This document shows positions 9,204 to 18,210 of a stretch of DNA of 64,000 nucleotides, in pieces. Source of the stretch: Rhodoferax sp. (GTDB lineage: Bacteria > Pseudomonadota > Gammaproteobacteria > Burkholderiales > Burkholderiaceae_C); the NCBI RefSeq assembly GCF_018780565.1, contig NZ_JADMJN010000002.1, positions 682,001 through 746,000 on the forward strand, in the 5' to 3' direction. The position numbers were made by a program, and so were the translations under genes. Within the stretch, counting starts at the first letter, position 1; each line of letters starts with the position of its first letter. The notes under the pieces were generated by a model that was not told where the DNA came from, did not search any database, and was given only the letters and a program-made list of their open reading frames with translations.

Positions 9204-10508
9204 ATGGAATTTTTGCTGATTGTCTTCCTGACCCTGCTCAATGGCGTGTTCGCCATGTCGGAACTGGCCTTGGCCGCAAGCCGTAAGGCCCGGCTCAATG
9301 CCATGGCGGAAGCGGGTGACAAGGGAGCGCAGGCGGCGCTGACGCTGCTGGGCAACCCCAATCAATTTCTCTCGACGGTGCAGGTGGGTATCACTTCCAT
9401 CGGCGTGCTCAATGGCATTGTGGGCGAGGCGGCTTTCAGCGAAGGGGTGGCCGGCTGGTTGCGTGGGTTTGGCGTGGCTGATAAGGCTGCTGCCATTTCG
9501 GCCACCGCCATCGTGGTCACGCTGATCACCTTCACAACCATCATTTTTGGCGAACTGGTGCCCAAGCGCATTGGTCAGTTGTACCCCGAGTCCGTGTCCC
9601 GTTGGGTCTCGCGCCCGATGCTCTGGCTGGCCACCGCCGCCAAGCCTTTTGTGAAATTGCTGTCAGGCACGACCGCTGCGGTTCTCAGATTGCTGCGCAT
9701 TGACACCACGGCGGCGCGGGCCGTCACCGAGGAAGAAATTACCGCCAGTCTGGAGGAGGGGGTCGATGCGGGCCTGATCGAGCAGCATGAACACCAGATG
9801 GTGCAGAACGTGTTTCAGCTTGATGACCGGCCGTTGACCTCGCTGATGGTGCCACGCACCGATGTGGAATGGCTCGATGCCAAAAACACCGTCGCCCAGT
9901 GTTTGATGCAGGCCGGAAGTGGCGGTGAAAAGGGCGCCCATTCCTGGTACCCGGTATGCCGTGGTTCCCTGGACGACGTGGTGGGGGTGATCAGCGTTGC
10001 CCGACTGCTGGAACTCGGCGTTGAGACGCCAGGCGCGATTGAGGCCTATGCCACGCCGGCTTCGTTCGTACCTGAAACCCTGAGCGGGATGGAGCTGCTG
10101 GAGCAATTTCGGTCCAAGGCCGGCCGCTTTGTCCTGGTGGTCGATGAATACGGTGTGGTGCAGGGCCTGCTGACGCCCCGGGACCTGCTGGAGGCCATCA
10201 CTGGCGAACTGCAGCCGGGCGCACAGATCGATGCCTGGGCCACCCGGCGTGACGATGGTTCATGGCTGCTGGACGGGCTGATGCCGGTGGGTGAGCTCAA
10301 GGTCCGCCTGGACCTGGACGACTTGCCTGAGGAAGACCGGGGGCGCTACAACACGGTGGCGGGGCTGCTGATGTCGGTATCCGGTCACCTGCCGACGACC
10401 GGCGAGCGCATCGAGTGCGCTGGCTGGGTGTTTGAAGTGGTTGACCTGGATGGCAAGCGCATTGACAAGGTGCTGGCCACCGCCTCGCCGCTTCAGCCGC
10501 AGGCCTGA
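9204..10508 (+). CDS. CNNM/CorC-HlyC family membrane protein (DUF21-CBS-CorC)
   Basis: This 434-residue inner-membrane protein belongs to the family once called haemolysins and now linked to Mg2+/Co2+ transport. An N-terminal DUF21 domain with about four hydrophobic segments (residues 1-190) is followed by a CBS pair (about 205-345, with LMVPRTDVEWLDA and VVDEYGVVQGLLTPRDLLEAITGE) and a C-terminal CorC_HlyC domain (about 350-430, WLLDGLMPVGELKVRLDL). Length fits the family. The C terminus stops one base before the convergent cyclase gene. Confidence 0.92.
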   Translation: MEFLLIVFLTLLNGVFAMSELALAASRKARLNAMAEAGDKGAQAALTLLGNPNQFLSTVQVGITSIGVLNGIVGEAAFSEGVAGWLRGFGVADKAAAISATAIVVTLITFTTIIFGELVPKRIGQLYPESVSRWVSRPMLWLATAAKPFVKLLSGTTAAVLRLLRIDTTAARAVTEEEITASLEEGVDAGLIEQHEHQMVQNVFQLDDRPLTSLMVPRTDVEWLDAKNTVAQCLMQAGSGGEKGAHSWYPVCRGSLDDVVGVISVARLLELGVETPGAIEAYATPASFVPETLSGMELLEQFRSKAGRFVLVVDEYGVVQGLLTPRDLLEAITGELQPGAQIDAWATRRDDGSWLLDGLMPVGELKVRLDLDDLPEEDRGRYNTVAGLLMSVSGHLPTTGERIECAGWVFEVVDLDGKRIDKVLATASPLQPQA

Positions 10509-10509
10509 T

Positions 10510-12114
10510 TCAATTGCAGGTGATCACGCAATTGCGCCCACCGTGCTTGGCGTCGTAGAGTGCTTCATCCGCGTCCTTGATCAGCATCTCCGCACTGGCG
10601 GTAGACGGGAACACCGACACACCGGCTGAAAAAGTCACGTCAAACCAGCTGTCCTTGAACGGGTACTTGATCTGACTGAAATCGCGACGAATGCGGTCCA
10701 GAATCTCAAAGGCCTGCTCAGCATCCGTATCCGGCAGGATGACCAGAAATTCCTCGCCGCCATAGCGCCCCACCAGGTCGGTCTTGCGCAGGCGTTGCTT
10801 GAGCAGCCAGGCCAGGCTTCGAATCACCTGGTCGCCCATGGGGTGGCCGTATTCATCATTGATCTTTTTGAAGTGATCGATGTCGATCATTGCCACCGCC
10901 AGCCGCCCCGCGTCGGTACCCGCCGTGCTGACCGCCGCCGCCAGCTTCTCCTTGCAGGCGCCGTGGTTGAGCAGCCCCGTGAGGCTGTCGTGCTGCATGG
11001 AGCGGCGCAGCGCCCGGTAGCGCTCGATTTTGCTTTTCACTACGGCGTTCAGGAACACCGGGTTGAACGGCTTGGTCAGGAAATGCTCACCTCCCAGGCG
11101 CAGCGCATCCACCTGCAGGGCAACATCGCCATCGCCGGACAGGTAAATGACGGGGGTGGACAGGAATTCGGCATGCTGGCGAATGACCCGCGTGGCTTCC
11201 ACGCCGGTGCAGTCGGGCATGTACATGTCCATCAGGATCAGGTCCGGCTGAAAAGTACGCAGTCCGGTCAGGACCTCGTTCGGCCTGGTCACAGCAAATG
11301 ACTCGATGCCATTTTTTTTCAGGGTCAGTTGAATCGACTTGCTGGCCGTGAGCGAGTCTTCGACCACCAGCACGCGATACGGCGTGTCTTCTTCCTGGCT
11401 GCATAACTCGATGATCTTGGCCAGGATGGCCGTTTGCGGCGTGGCTTCGACTAGGCAAAAGTCGCAGCCTGCTGCCAGTGCCAGCTTCAGGCTGTTGAAG
11501 TCGGCCGGCATCTGTTGCGCAATCAGCTTGCTTGCTGAAAAGCGGGAGCGCAGGGCCTGGATATGCTGGCATGCCTCGTCCATGGCCATGCCCTGCATGT
11601 CCAGCAGCAGGATGGCAGGTTCCTCGGCCTCGGCGGGGACACTTTCCCAAGGAAAAACTTCGGCCCTGATGCTGAAGTATTCAAGCTGGGTCATCAGGGT
11701 GCGCCAGTGCACGGACAACTGACCGACCAGCCAGATGGTGTGGGTCGGGGTCAGTTCTGCCGTGATGCCGGTTTCGTTGTGTGCCCGTCGATGGGCGACC
11801 GTGCGGCTGTTGTTGTCAATGAACCGGTTCACACGCCCGGACAGGCCCTCAACCTGGCTGTGCAGATCGTCCAGAACGTTCTGTGGAATCTGTTTTTTGT
11901 CGGCTTCCTCAAACAGGGAAAGCGCTTGTTGCTCCAGGCTGTGTGACAGCTGGTGCAGGCCCGACAAACCCTTGGCGTTCAGGAATTCGGAGAAGCTTGA
12001 AAGGCAGACGGCGAATTCGACGAAGGACTCGATGCCCGGGGATGCGCTGTAGCTGTTCCATTTGAGCTGAAGCTCGGCGCTCTTTTTCCTGAGCTCGGCG
12101 GGGGGGCAGGACAT
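10510..12114 (-). CDS. Hpt-like/REC-GGDEF response regulator diguanylate cyclase
   Basis: This 534-residue protein appears to have four parts: an N-terminal helical region resembling an Hpt bundle (about 1-115), a receiver-like domain lacking an evident acidic cluster (about 130-240, LLLDMQG), a canonical receiver (about 245-365, VLVVEDS and the phospho-acceptor in LILMDMYMP, then KPF), and a GGDEF domain (about 370-534). The active site GGEEF is intact, and RKTD lies five residues upstream, matching the inhibitory RxxD. No cognate kinase is adjacent. The stop is one base from the convergent CorC-type gene. Confidence 0.9.
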   Translation of the reverse strand: MSCPPAELRKKSAELQLKWNSYSASPGIESFVEFAVCLSSFSEFLNAKGLSGLHQLSHSLEQQALSLFEEADKKQIPQNVLDDLHSQVEGLSGRVNRFIDNNSRTVAHRRAHNETGITAELTPTHTIWLVGQLSVHWRTLMTQLEYFSIRAEVFPWESVPAEAEEPAILLLDMQGMAMDEACQHIQALRSRFSASKLIAQQMPADFNSLKLALAAGCDFCLVEATPQTAILAKIIELCSQEEDTPYRVLVVEDSLTASKSIQLTLKKNGIESFAVTRPNEVLTGLRTFQPDLILMDMYMPDCTGVEATRVIRQHAEFLSTPVIYLSGDGDVALQVDALRLGGEHFLTKPFNPVFLNAVVKSKIERYRALRRSMQHDSLTGLLNHGACKEKLAAAVSTAGTDAGRLAVAMIDIDHFKKINDEYGHPMGDQVIRSLAWLLKQRLRKTDLVGRYGGEEFLVILPDTDAEQAFEILDRIRRDFSQIKYPFKDSWFDVTFSAGVSVFPSTASAEMLIKDADEALYDAKHGGRNCVITCN

Positions 12115-12162
12115 TTGATTTTGGTGCCAGGGATTGAGCGTGGAATTATCGCAGTACCCAGC

Positions 12163-12933
12163 CTATGCCCGCCCGGCAAGCCGGTAGGCCAGCAGGCCCG
12201 CCAGCTCGTGCAGAACCAGGTGCCATTTCTGCGCTCCGAGCTCGAGTGAATAGTTGTTCCAAGGTGTTTCTTTGCCGGTCCTGTAGTCAACTGGATAAGG
12301 TGTTACGTTCCATCCGGCTTTCCGAAATTGGGCCATGGCGCGTGGCATGTGAAAGGCAGAGGTCAGCAGCAACCAGCGCTGGGTCGGATCAACACCCGGC
12401 ACCTTGGCACTGAGAATGGCGTTCTCGTAGGTGGTATGGGAAGCTGACTCGTACATCACCCGTTGTGGGGGGACTCCCATGCTGTCAAAGAAGAGTTTGG
12501 CGCGCTCGGCCTCCGAGAGGCCGGTTGCAAACAATTCGCCCTGGCCACCGGTGAACAACACGCGCAAGTGCGGGTACTGGCGCAGCAGCGCAATCGGCAC
12601 CGTCATGCGTTCGGCGGCACTGTTCAGGGCTATCTGGCCATGCGCTTGCCATATAAGACCGGACTCCAGTGCCCCGCCCAGCAGCACTACGCCGGCATAG
12701 GGTTGCAGGTTGCCTGCTGGCCCCGGGCCCGGGTACTGGGCTTCCAGGTGGCGCATCAGCGCATCGGGCAGTGGTTGCCAGCCCTGTAACAGCAGAACAC
12801 CCAGGGCCGCCCAGCACAGCCGCAGCCCCCATTTGCGCCGCCGGGGCATGCAAAGCAGCCCGAGCAGCAACAGGGCGACCACCCACGACAAGGGCTGGGT
12901 GGCAAATGAGAGGATTTTTGAGACAACAAACAT
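12163..12933 (-). CDS. YdcF/ElyC/SanA-type DUF218 envelope protein
   Basis: This 256-residue protein has two N-terminal hydrophobic segments (residues 1-20 and 25-60) and a DUF218 domain: GVVLLGGALESG, VLFTGGQGE, a SEAERAKLFFDSMGVP stretch, ESASHTTYENA and LLTSAFHMPRAMAQFRKAG. Relatives such as ElyC and SanA influence peptidoglycan or lipid-carrier metabolism in the envelope. The start at ATG 12933 puts the first membrane segment at the N terminus; longer in-frame starts add hydrophilic residues unlike the family. It is followed on the same strand by the response-regulator cyclase. Confidence 0.85.
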   Translation of the reverse strand: MFVVSKILSFATQPLSWVVALLLLGLLCMPRRRKWGLRLCWAALGVLLLQGWQPLPDALMRHLEAQYPGPGPAGNLQPYAGVVLLGGALESGLIWQAHGQIALNSAAERMTVPIALLRQYPHLRVLFTGGQGELFATGLSEAERAKLFFDSMGVPPQRVMYESASHTTYENAILSAKVPGVDPTQRWLLLTSAFHMPRAMAQFRKAGWNVTPYPVDYRTGKETPWNNYSLELGAQKWHLVLHELAGLLAYRLAGRA

Positions 12934-13039
12934 GGCGGCAGACAAAACGATGGCCTCGCCAGGATGTCTTCCTGAGTGAGGCCAGTGATTGCTCGCCTGA
13001 TTGCACAGGCGGGCAGAAATTACAACAGAACTGTCGGGA

Positions 13040-13321
13040 CTATAACGCCCTGATGAAGCCGACTCTGCCGGGTTGGCGACCTTGCTCAAACGCACGGCGT
13101 TTTTTCAGCGTGTCCCGCATTTTTTCCAGCCGGAGCTTTTCAATCAGCAAATGAACAGCACGCAATTCCATGCTGCCATGTGGCTGAACATGCCGGTCTC
13201 TTTCCTGCAGTTGGACCCGTTTTTGTTCCAGGTCCAGCTTGGTGACCAGCAATTCAATATCGGACAGACCATCGCCCATGATGTTTCCTTGTCGGCAGCG
13301 TCGTACTTTGCGCGCTGTCAT
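13040..13321 (-). CDS. Small hypothetical protein, charged and helical
   Basis: I do not recognise this 93-residue protein. It starts at ATG 13321 with AGGAG placed 7 bases upstream; a second in-frame ATG at 13279 also has an AAGGA site. The sequence is strongly charged and helix-prone (SDIELLVTKLDLEQKRVQLQ, then LLIEKLRLEKMRDTLKKRR), consistent with a short coiled coil. It lies on the same strand as the DUF218 gene, 107 bases upstream of it. The opposite strand also has an open frame here, but without a comparable ribosome site. Reality of the gene rests on the ribosome site and heptad-like pattern. Confidence 0.5.
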   Translation of the reverse strand: MTARKVRRCRQGNIMGDGLSDIELLVTKLDLEQKRVQLQERDRHVQPHGSMELRAVHLLIEKLRLEKMRDTLKKRRAFEQGRQPGRVGFIRAL

Positions 13322-13378
13322 TTGTATCTCCTGGACGGATGTTACCAACAGATTCCTGCTTGATGCGAGAGTATTTGC

Positions 13379-13414
13379 GACTGAAAACGCCTGCAGTTGC
13401 AGGCTTTTTCAGTC
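13379..13414 (-). terminator. Long hairpin terminator at the end of the bug-ior operon
   Basis: GACTGAAAACGCCTGCA (13379-13395) pairs with TGCAGGCTTTTTCAGTC (13398-13414), a 17-bp stem with one mismatch and a 2-base loop. The A/T runs at the stem base give a T tract on either strand. The stop codon of the Bug gene (13409-13411) lies inside the stem. Confidence 0.8.
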
Positions 13415-14410
13415 CCCGATGATTTTCCGCTCCCTGATCAGGCTGCCAAAGCGCAGTGAGTCGCTTGTCGCCTTAGCCGCGAACTCGGCAGGGGACAAAG
13501 GCAATGCTTCGCCACCCAGTGCCGTGATCCGGTCTTTGACCGAGGCCGTGCCCAGGATGCGGTTGATCTCACGGTTCAGCCGTGTGATCACTTCGGTGGG
13601 TGTGCCCGCCGGGGCGTAGAAGCCAAACACGCTGTCGGCATCGAACCCCTTGAGCCCTGCTTCGTCCAGCGTGGGAACATCCGGAAACAGTGCCGAGCGC
13701 TTGAGGCTGCCCACGGCCAGCATCTTGAGCTTGCCAGCGCGCACATGGTTCAAACCAATGCCGGGGTCAAACATGAAGTCGATCTGCCCGCCCAGCAAGT
13801 CCTGCATGGCCGGCGCCGCGCCGCGGTAGGGAATGTGTGTGGCAAAGGTGCCGGATTGCGCCTTCATCATCTCGGCCGCCAGGTGCGGCGAGCTGCCGCT
13901 GCCCGGTGTGCCGAAGCTCAGGCGGCCGGGGTTGGCCTTGAGGTAGGCCAGAAAATCCTTCACATTGGCGGCACTGACCCTGGCAGGGTTGACCTCCAGA
14001 AACACCAGCACGCGGGCGACAGACCCAACGGGCACGATGTCCTTGGTCGCGTCAAACGGCATCTTGGTGTAGAGGTGCGGATTGATTGACACCGTGCCGC
14101 CCGAGCTCATGAGCAGTGTGTAGCCGTCAGGTGCTGACTTGGCCACGGCATCCCCTCCCACATTGCCGCCCGCACCGGCGCGGTTTTCCACGATCACTGG
14201 TTGGCCCAATGCTTCCTGCAGGGGTTGCGAGACGATGCGCGCCAATTGGTCGGCAACACCTCCCGGCGGGAAGCTCACAATCACCCGGACCGGCTTGGTG
14301 GGCCAGTGGCCAGGGCTTTGCGCCCATGTTGGATTTGCTATAAAAAAGCTAGCTAGGAAGGCATATGCAACGAAGGCTAGGTGCTTATTTTTCTCTAAAA
14401 AATGATTCAT
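13409..14410 (-). CDS. Bug-family (TctC) periplasmic substrate-binding protein
   Basis: This 333-residue exported protein binds a small carboxylate for a tripartite tricarboxylate-type transporter or for sensing. A signal peptide is visible at residues 1-30 (hydrophobic AFVAYAFLASFFIA, cleavage near ANPTWAQ). The Bug hallmarks follow: WPTKPVRVIVSFPPGG, GQPVIVENRAGAGGNVG, APDGYTLLMSS, GTPGSGSSPHLAAEMMK, IPYRGAAPAMQDLLGGQ. Its ATG overlaps the iorB stop by four bases (ATGA), so it is translated with iorB-iorA and probably delivers an aryl- or keto-acid. No TctA/TctB membrane genes are adjacent, a common situation for orphan Bug proteins. The signal peptide region overlaps an AT-rich GCTAT/AGCTAGC patch. 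Confidence 0.93.
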   Translation of the reverse strand: MNHFLEKNKHLAFVAYAFLASFFIANPTWAQSPGHWPTKPVRVIVSFPPGGVADQLARIVSQPLQEALGQPVIVENRAGAGGNVGGDAVAKSAPDGYTLLMSSGGTVSINPHLYTKMPFDATKDIVPVGSVARVLVFLEVNPARVSAANVKDFLAYLKANPGRLSFGTPGSGSSPHLAAEMMKAQSGTFATHIPYRGAAPAMQDLLGGQIDFMFDPGIGLNHVRAGKLKMLAVGSLKRSALFPDVPTLDEAGLKGFDADSVFGFYAPAGTPTEVITRLNREINRILGTASVKDRITALGGEALPLSPAEFAAKATSDSLRFGSLIRERKIIGD

Positions 14411-16056
14411 GTTGTCTCCTGATGCTTGGGGTTTGAACTGTCGGCTGAGTGGGCGCGCGGTCTGCCGGGCGGGGTTTTCACCCAGCGGATGGGCTGTGCC
14501 TTCACCGGTCGGGCGGGGGCGCCGTGTTGCACCAGTGCCCGGTCCAGCGCCTTGCCCGCTTCGTCGGACAGTGCGGCGCTGCGTGCGGCGGCAATGGCGC
14601 TGGCGCGTGCCTCGTTCGTTGTGAACGTGGCCGCCTGCGCCAGGTGGTCAATCACATGCAGCAGGTTTTCCTTGGCGCGCTCATTGGTGGCGCCATAGCC
14701 TTTGATGAGGCGACCGCAGAGGGCCATCTCGTGGCCCAACTGCCAGTTGGCCTGTGTGCCGGTGATCACGGCATCCAGCCATTTGTCGATCATGGTCTGC
14801 TCAGCTGCAAAACGGCTGCCGCGCACGCGCAGCCACTTCAGGCTGGCCAGCATGCGCAGCGAGAGCATGCCGAAGACCGCGTGCGTGCCTACCTTCAGCG
14901 GCATGGTCCAGGCAGTCTTGCCGCCGCCAACGCGGCGTTTGTCCCAGTTCAGCACCTGGTTAGCCAGACCGGGCGGAAGCAGTGCGGCCACTTCGGGCGC
15001 ACCGGGTTTGAAGTGGTCGTAAACCTGCAGCAAGTCATCGGGCCTGGATTTGACTTCGTCCTGTACTCGCGCCCAGCGGCTGCGGCGGCTTTTGAGATCG
15101 GCCACGCGCACCATGTCGTCAAACGCCATCCACAGTGCCAGCCAGCGAGTCATCTCCAGGGTGGTGGCGAAGCCCTTGGCTCCTGCGGGGTCGATCTGGC
15201 GCTCGGCTGTCAACACGCGTTTGAGCCGTGCCACATAGCGTTCGGCGTAGTCCGCGCCCTGGTAATCGAGCATGCGGGCGTGCCCCAGCGCGAGCATGTC
15301 GTGCACAACCGCCGGAAAATCAGCTGTCAAATCAGCTGTCAGCCCTTGCGAAGCATCCGTAGTTTGCTCTGAATCTGATAGCAATTCCTCAATTTGCCGA
15401 ATTTGCGTGCGTTGCCCGGTGACGGCCTCGAAGCCCATGGCAAAGCCGCGCAGACTGGCTGGTGCGTTGTTGCCGCCCTCTCCGATGATGGCCTCGTAGT
15501 CGCTCCGTGCAAAAGGCAGCACGCCGCTGCCGGCCATGCAGCCCAGCATGGTGGCACTCACCACGGTGCCTGCCGCGCGGGTCAGGGTTGCCATGTCCAG
15601 CACATGGTGCGCCCGGCTGTTTTCGCGGACCAGTTGCAGCAGTTCAGCTTCCTGTCTGCGGCCATCGCCCATCTCCATCTTTTCCATGGTGGTCAGGGCG
15701 CGTGCCGACGATGTGATCACCAGCGTGTGCTGGTGCGAGGCCAGGCCGTGGCCGATTTGTCGCGCGGTTTCCAGCAGCTCCGAGGACACCAGCACGTCCA
15801 GCCGTCCGGGCAACGGGTTCAGGCCGAACACCGGGCGCCTGCCCTGAAGTTCGGCCAGGGGCACCGGGAACACTTCCAGGTAATAGGTCGTGGCCCCGGT
15901 GCGCTGTGCCACACCCGGAATGGAGGTGGCTTGCGCGGCGTAGCCGGCATGGCGCGCAATGTCGATCAGCCATTCGCTGAGAACACCGCCGCCTTCACCG
16001 CCCAGGGCGCACAGCAGGAGGGAAATGGGTTGGGTATGGTTCATGATCGTCAACAT
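14407..16056 (-). CDS. iorB: Indolepyruvate ferredoxin oxidoreductase, beta subunit family
   Basis: This 549-residue protein starts with the gamma/beta-type oxidoreductase domain (LLLCALGGEGGGVLSEWL, then GVAQRTGATTYYLE, residues 1-200). It continues with a long C-terminal domain (about 240-510) found in proteobacterial long-form IorB. With IorA it should oxidatively decarboxylate aryl pyruvates such as indolepyruvate to aryl-acetyl-CoA. Its ATG directly abuts the iorA stop (TGAATG). A stretch around residues 220-247 contains a duplicated TAD unit coded by a 12-base tandem repeat; it looks like an insertion relative to the family and overlaps an interspersed AT-rich patch. Confidence 0.92.
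   Translation of the reverse strand: MLTIMNHTQPISLLLCALGGEGGGVLSEWLIDIARHAGYAAQATSIPGVAQRTGATTYYLEVFPVPLAELQGRRPVFGLNPLPGRLDVLVSSELLETARQIGHGLASHQHTLVITSSARALTTMEKMEMGDGRRQEAELLQLVRENSRAHHVLDMATLTRAAGTVVSATMLGCMAGSGVLPFARSDYEAIIGEGGNNAPASLRGFAMGFEAVTGQRTQIRQIEELLSDSEQTTDASQGLTADLTADFPAVVHDMLALGHARMLDYQGADYAERYVARLKRVLTAERQIDPAGAKGFATTLEMTRWLALWMAFDDMVRVADLKSRRSRWARVQDEVKSRPDDLLQVYDHFKPGAPEVAALLPPGLANQVLNWDKRRVGGGKTAWTMPLKVGTHAVFGMLSLRMLASLKWLRVRGSRFAAEQTMIDKWLDAVITGTQANWQLGHEMALCGRLIKGYGATNERAKENLLHVIDHLAQAATFTTNEARASAIAAARSAALSDEAGKALDRALVQHGAPARPVKAQPIRWVKTPPGRPRAHSADSSNPKHQETT
15317..15395. repeat. Tandem 12-bp repeat and AT-rich patch inside iorB
   Basis: AAATCAGCTGTC occurs twice back to back at 15317-15340, and a GATAGCAATT-containing AT-rich stretch follows to about 15395. 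The reading frame stays open through it. It matches the style of the patches at 3302, 35858 and 54018. Confidence 0.5.
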
Positions 16057-18210
16057 TCAGGCAGGCTGCAAAGCGCGCACCAGGGCGCCGCGCACCGAGG
16101 CCAGCAGTCGTTCGTGCCAGCGCGGATTCTGGATCACCTCGGCCCGGTAGAACGAGGGGCAGAGTGTGGCCGCATGCGCGTTCGATCCGCACAGGCCGCA
16201 GCCCACACAGCCATCAATGACGGTGGCTACCGGGTCCACCTTCAGCGGGTCGGGGTTGTCCTTCAGCGTGAGGGTGGGGCAGCCCGAGAGGCGAATGCAG
16301 GCATGGTCGCCATTGCACACGTCTTCGTCCACGCCGTATTTGACGCGCACCACCCGCTCGCCTTGTCGCAGCAGGCTGGCCAGCCAGGGCTTGATGCGGC
16401 GCTGGCGCTCAAGCTGGCATTCGCCTTCGGCCACGATCACCTTGAGTCCGCTGAACGGTGTGGTGAAAGCCTCAGTCAGCGTGCTGCGCATCTGCTCCAC
16501 CTGGTAGGTGTTGACCGTGCGCATCCACTTCACGCCCAGGCCGGTCAGCGTGTTCTCAATGGTCTGGTTCAGATGCGCCAGGCTTTGCTGCTTGTCGACG
16601 CTTGCCGCCTTGTCGGCTTCACCGGGTGTGGAGATGATGTCCTGCGTGCCGGTGGCTGATGTGTAGCCATTCTTGAAGATCAGCAGCACGGCATCGTCCC
16701 CATTGAACAGGGCGCTCTGCACACCCGTGAGCAGGCCGTTGTGCCAGAAGCCGCCATCGCCCATCACCGAAAGCACGCGCCGGTTCATCATGGGCGATAC
16801 GCCGGCGCGGCTGGCCAGACTCATGCCATAGCCCAGAATGGAGTGCCCGAACGAAAACGGCTCGAACGTGGCCAGGGCATGGCAGCCAATGTCGCCGGAA
16901 ATATGCACGTCCCCCACGTCCTGCTGCGCCAGCTTGAGCGCGGAAAACACCGGGCGCTCCGGGCAACCGATGCACATGCTCGGCGGACGGGCGGGCAGGG
17001 GGGTGGGCAATGACTTGGCCACCGCTTCACGCCGCGTCTGATTGTCTGCGAGCCATTGCAGCGTCGACTCGGGTGTGTGCTGTGGCAGATAGCGCTGCAG
17101 AAACTTGGCCAGCCCGGTTGCCATCACTTCTGCCGTGTATTCGCCTGCCTGAGGCAACAGGTCCTTGCCGTGCAGGGGCGTCTGGATATCGGCGCGGCGC
17201 AGCAGGGTTGCAAGCTCCTGCTCGATGTACTCCGGCTGGCCTTCCTCCATCATCAGCACCGCGCGTTTGCCGATGCAAAACTCGCTCAGCTGCGCGGGCA
17301 CCAGCGGGTAGGTCACGTTCAGCACCAGCAGTGCAATATCGGTCTGCCCAAACGCATCGGCCAGACCAAACTGCTGCAAGGCGCGGATCAGGGTGTTGTA
17401 CAGGCCACCCTGCACGACGATGCCGACATCCGCGTGCTTGCCGGGGAACAGCTCGTTGAGCGCGTTGTCCACAATGTACTGGCGCGCCGCGGGAATGCGC
17501 TCTTCACCCTTGAGCTTTTCATGGCGGAAGGTGACCGGCGGGTGGGCCAGGCGCATGTAGTCAAACCCCGCTGGCTCATCGATCAGGTGTTTGGTGGAAA
17601 ACGCAGGCGTCACATTGTCTTTGCAGGCGAAGCTGCCGCGCACATGGCAGGCGCGGATGCGCAACTCCAGAATGACGGGCATGCTGGAGGCCTCCGACAG
17701 GCGAAAGCCGTGCTCCACCATATCCACCATCCGCCCCAGGTCAGGGCGTGGGTCCAGCAGGCACATGGTGGACTTGAGCGCGTAGGCGTGTGTGCGCTCC
17801 TGGATCACACTGGCGCCTTCGCCGTAATCCTCGCCCACGATGATGAGCACACCGCCTTTCACGCCGGGGCTGGACAGGTTGCTGAGCGCGTCGGCCGCTA
17901 CGTTGGTGCCCACAATCGATTTCCAGGTCACGGCGCCGCGCAGCGGGTAATGGATGGAGGCACCCAGCATGGCCGCTGCAGAGGCTTCGTTGGAGCAGGC
18001 CTCGACGTGCACGCCGAGCTCGTCCATGTAGGGCTTGGCCTGCACCATCACATCCAGCAGGTGCGAGACGGGGGCTCCCTGGTAGCCGCCCACATAGGCC
18101 ACGCCCGATTGCAGCAGGGCCTTGGTGATGGCCAGAATGCCTTCGCCGTGGAAAGTATGCCCCGCACCCAGGGCCAAAGACTTGATTTCCTTGGTGAATG
18201 AAACTTCCAC
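16057..18210 (-). CDS. iorA: Indolepyruvate ferredoxin oxidoreductase, alpha subunit
   Basis: This 717-residue thiamine-diphosphate enzyme subunit carries an N-terminal pyrimidine-binding oxidoreductase domain (GEGILAITKALLQSGVAYVGGYQGAPVSHLLD at about residue 22), a middle region ending RAVLMMEEGQPEYIE, a TPP-binding domain (about 400-560: MCIGCPERPVF, GDIGCHAL, GDGGFWHNGL) and a C-terminal ferredoxin-like segment (CVGCGLCGSNAHAATLCPS, about residue 672, with an additional cysteine-containing stretch CNGDHACIRLSGCP just before). The start is GTG at 18210 with AGAGG at 18217-18221. It leads the operon iorA-iorB-bug and diverges from the LysR gene. Confidence 0.94.
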   Translation of the reverse strand: MEVSFTKEIKSLALGAGHTFHGEGILAITKALLQSGVAYVGGYQGAPVSHLLDVMVQAKPYMDELGVHVEACSNEASAAAMLGASIHYPLRGAVTWKSIVGTNVAADALSNLSSPGVKGGVLIIVGEDYGEGASVIQERTHAYALKSTMCLLDPRPDLGRMVDMVEHGFRLSEASSMPVILELRIRACHVRGSFACKDNVTPAFSTKHLIDEPAGFDYMRLAHPPVTFRHEKLKGEERIPAARQYIVDNALNELFPGKHADVGIVVQGGLYNTLIRALQQFGLADAFGQTDIALLVLNVTYPLVPAQLSEFCIGKRAVLMMEEGQPEYIEQELATLLRRADIQTPLHGKDLLPQAGEYTAEVMATGLAKFLQRYLPQHTPESTLQWLADNQTRREAVAKSLPTPLPARPPSMCIGCPERPVFSALKLAQQDVGDVHISGDIGCHALATFEPFSFGHSILGYGMSLASRAGVSPMMNRRVLSVMGDGGFWHNGLLTGVQSALFNGDDAVLLIFKNGYTSATGTQDIISTPGEADKAASVDKQQSLAHLNQTIENTLTGLGVKWMRTVNTYQVEQMRSTLTEAFTTPFSGLKVIVAEGECQLERQRRIKPWLASLLRQGERVVRVKYGVDEDVCNGDHACIRLSGCPTLTLKDNPDPLKVDPVATVIDGCVGCGLCGSNAHAATLCPSFYRAEVIQNPRWHERLLASVRGALVRALQPA

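Noticed and set aside
13073..13363. 96-codon plus-strand frame opposite the small helical gene
   Set aside because: There is no ribosome site or recognisable feature; the minus-strand frame has an AGGAG start and helical periodicity.
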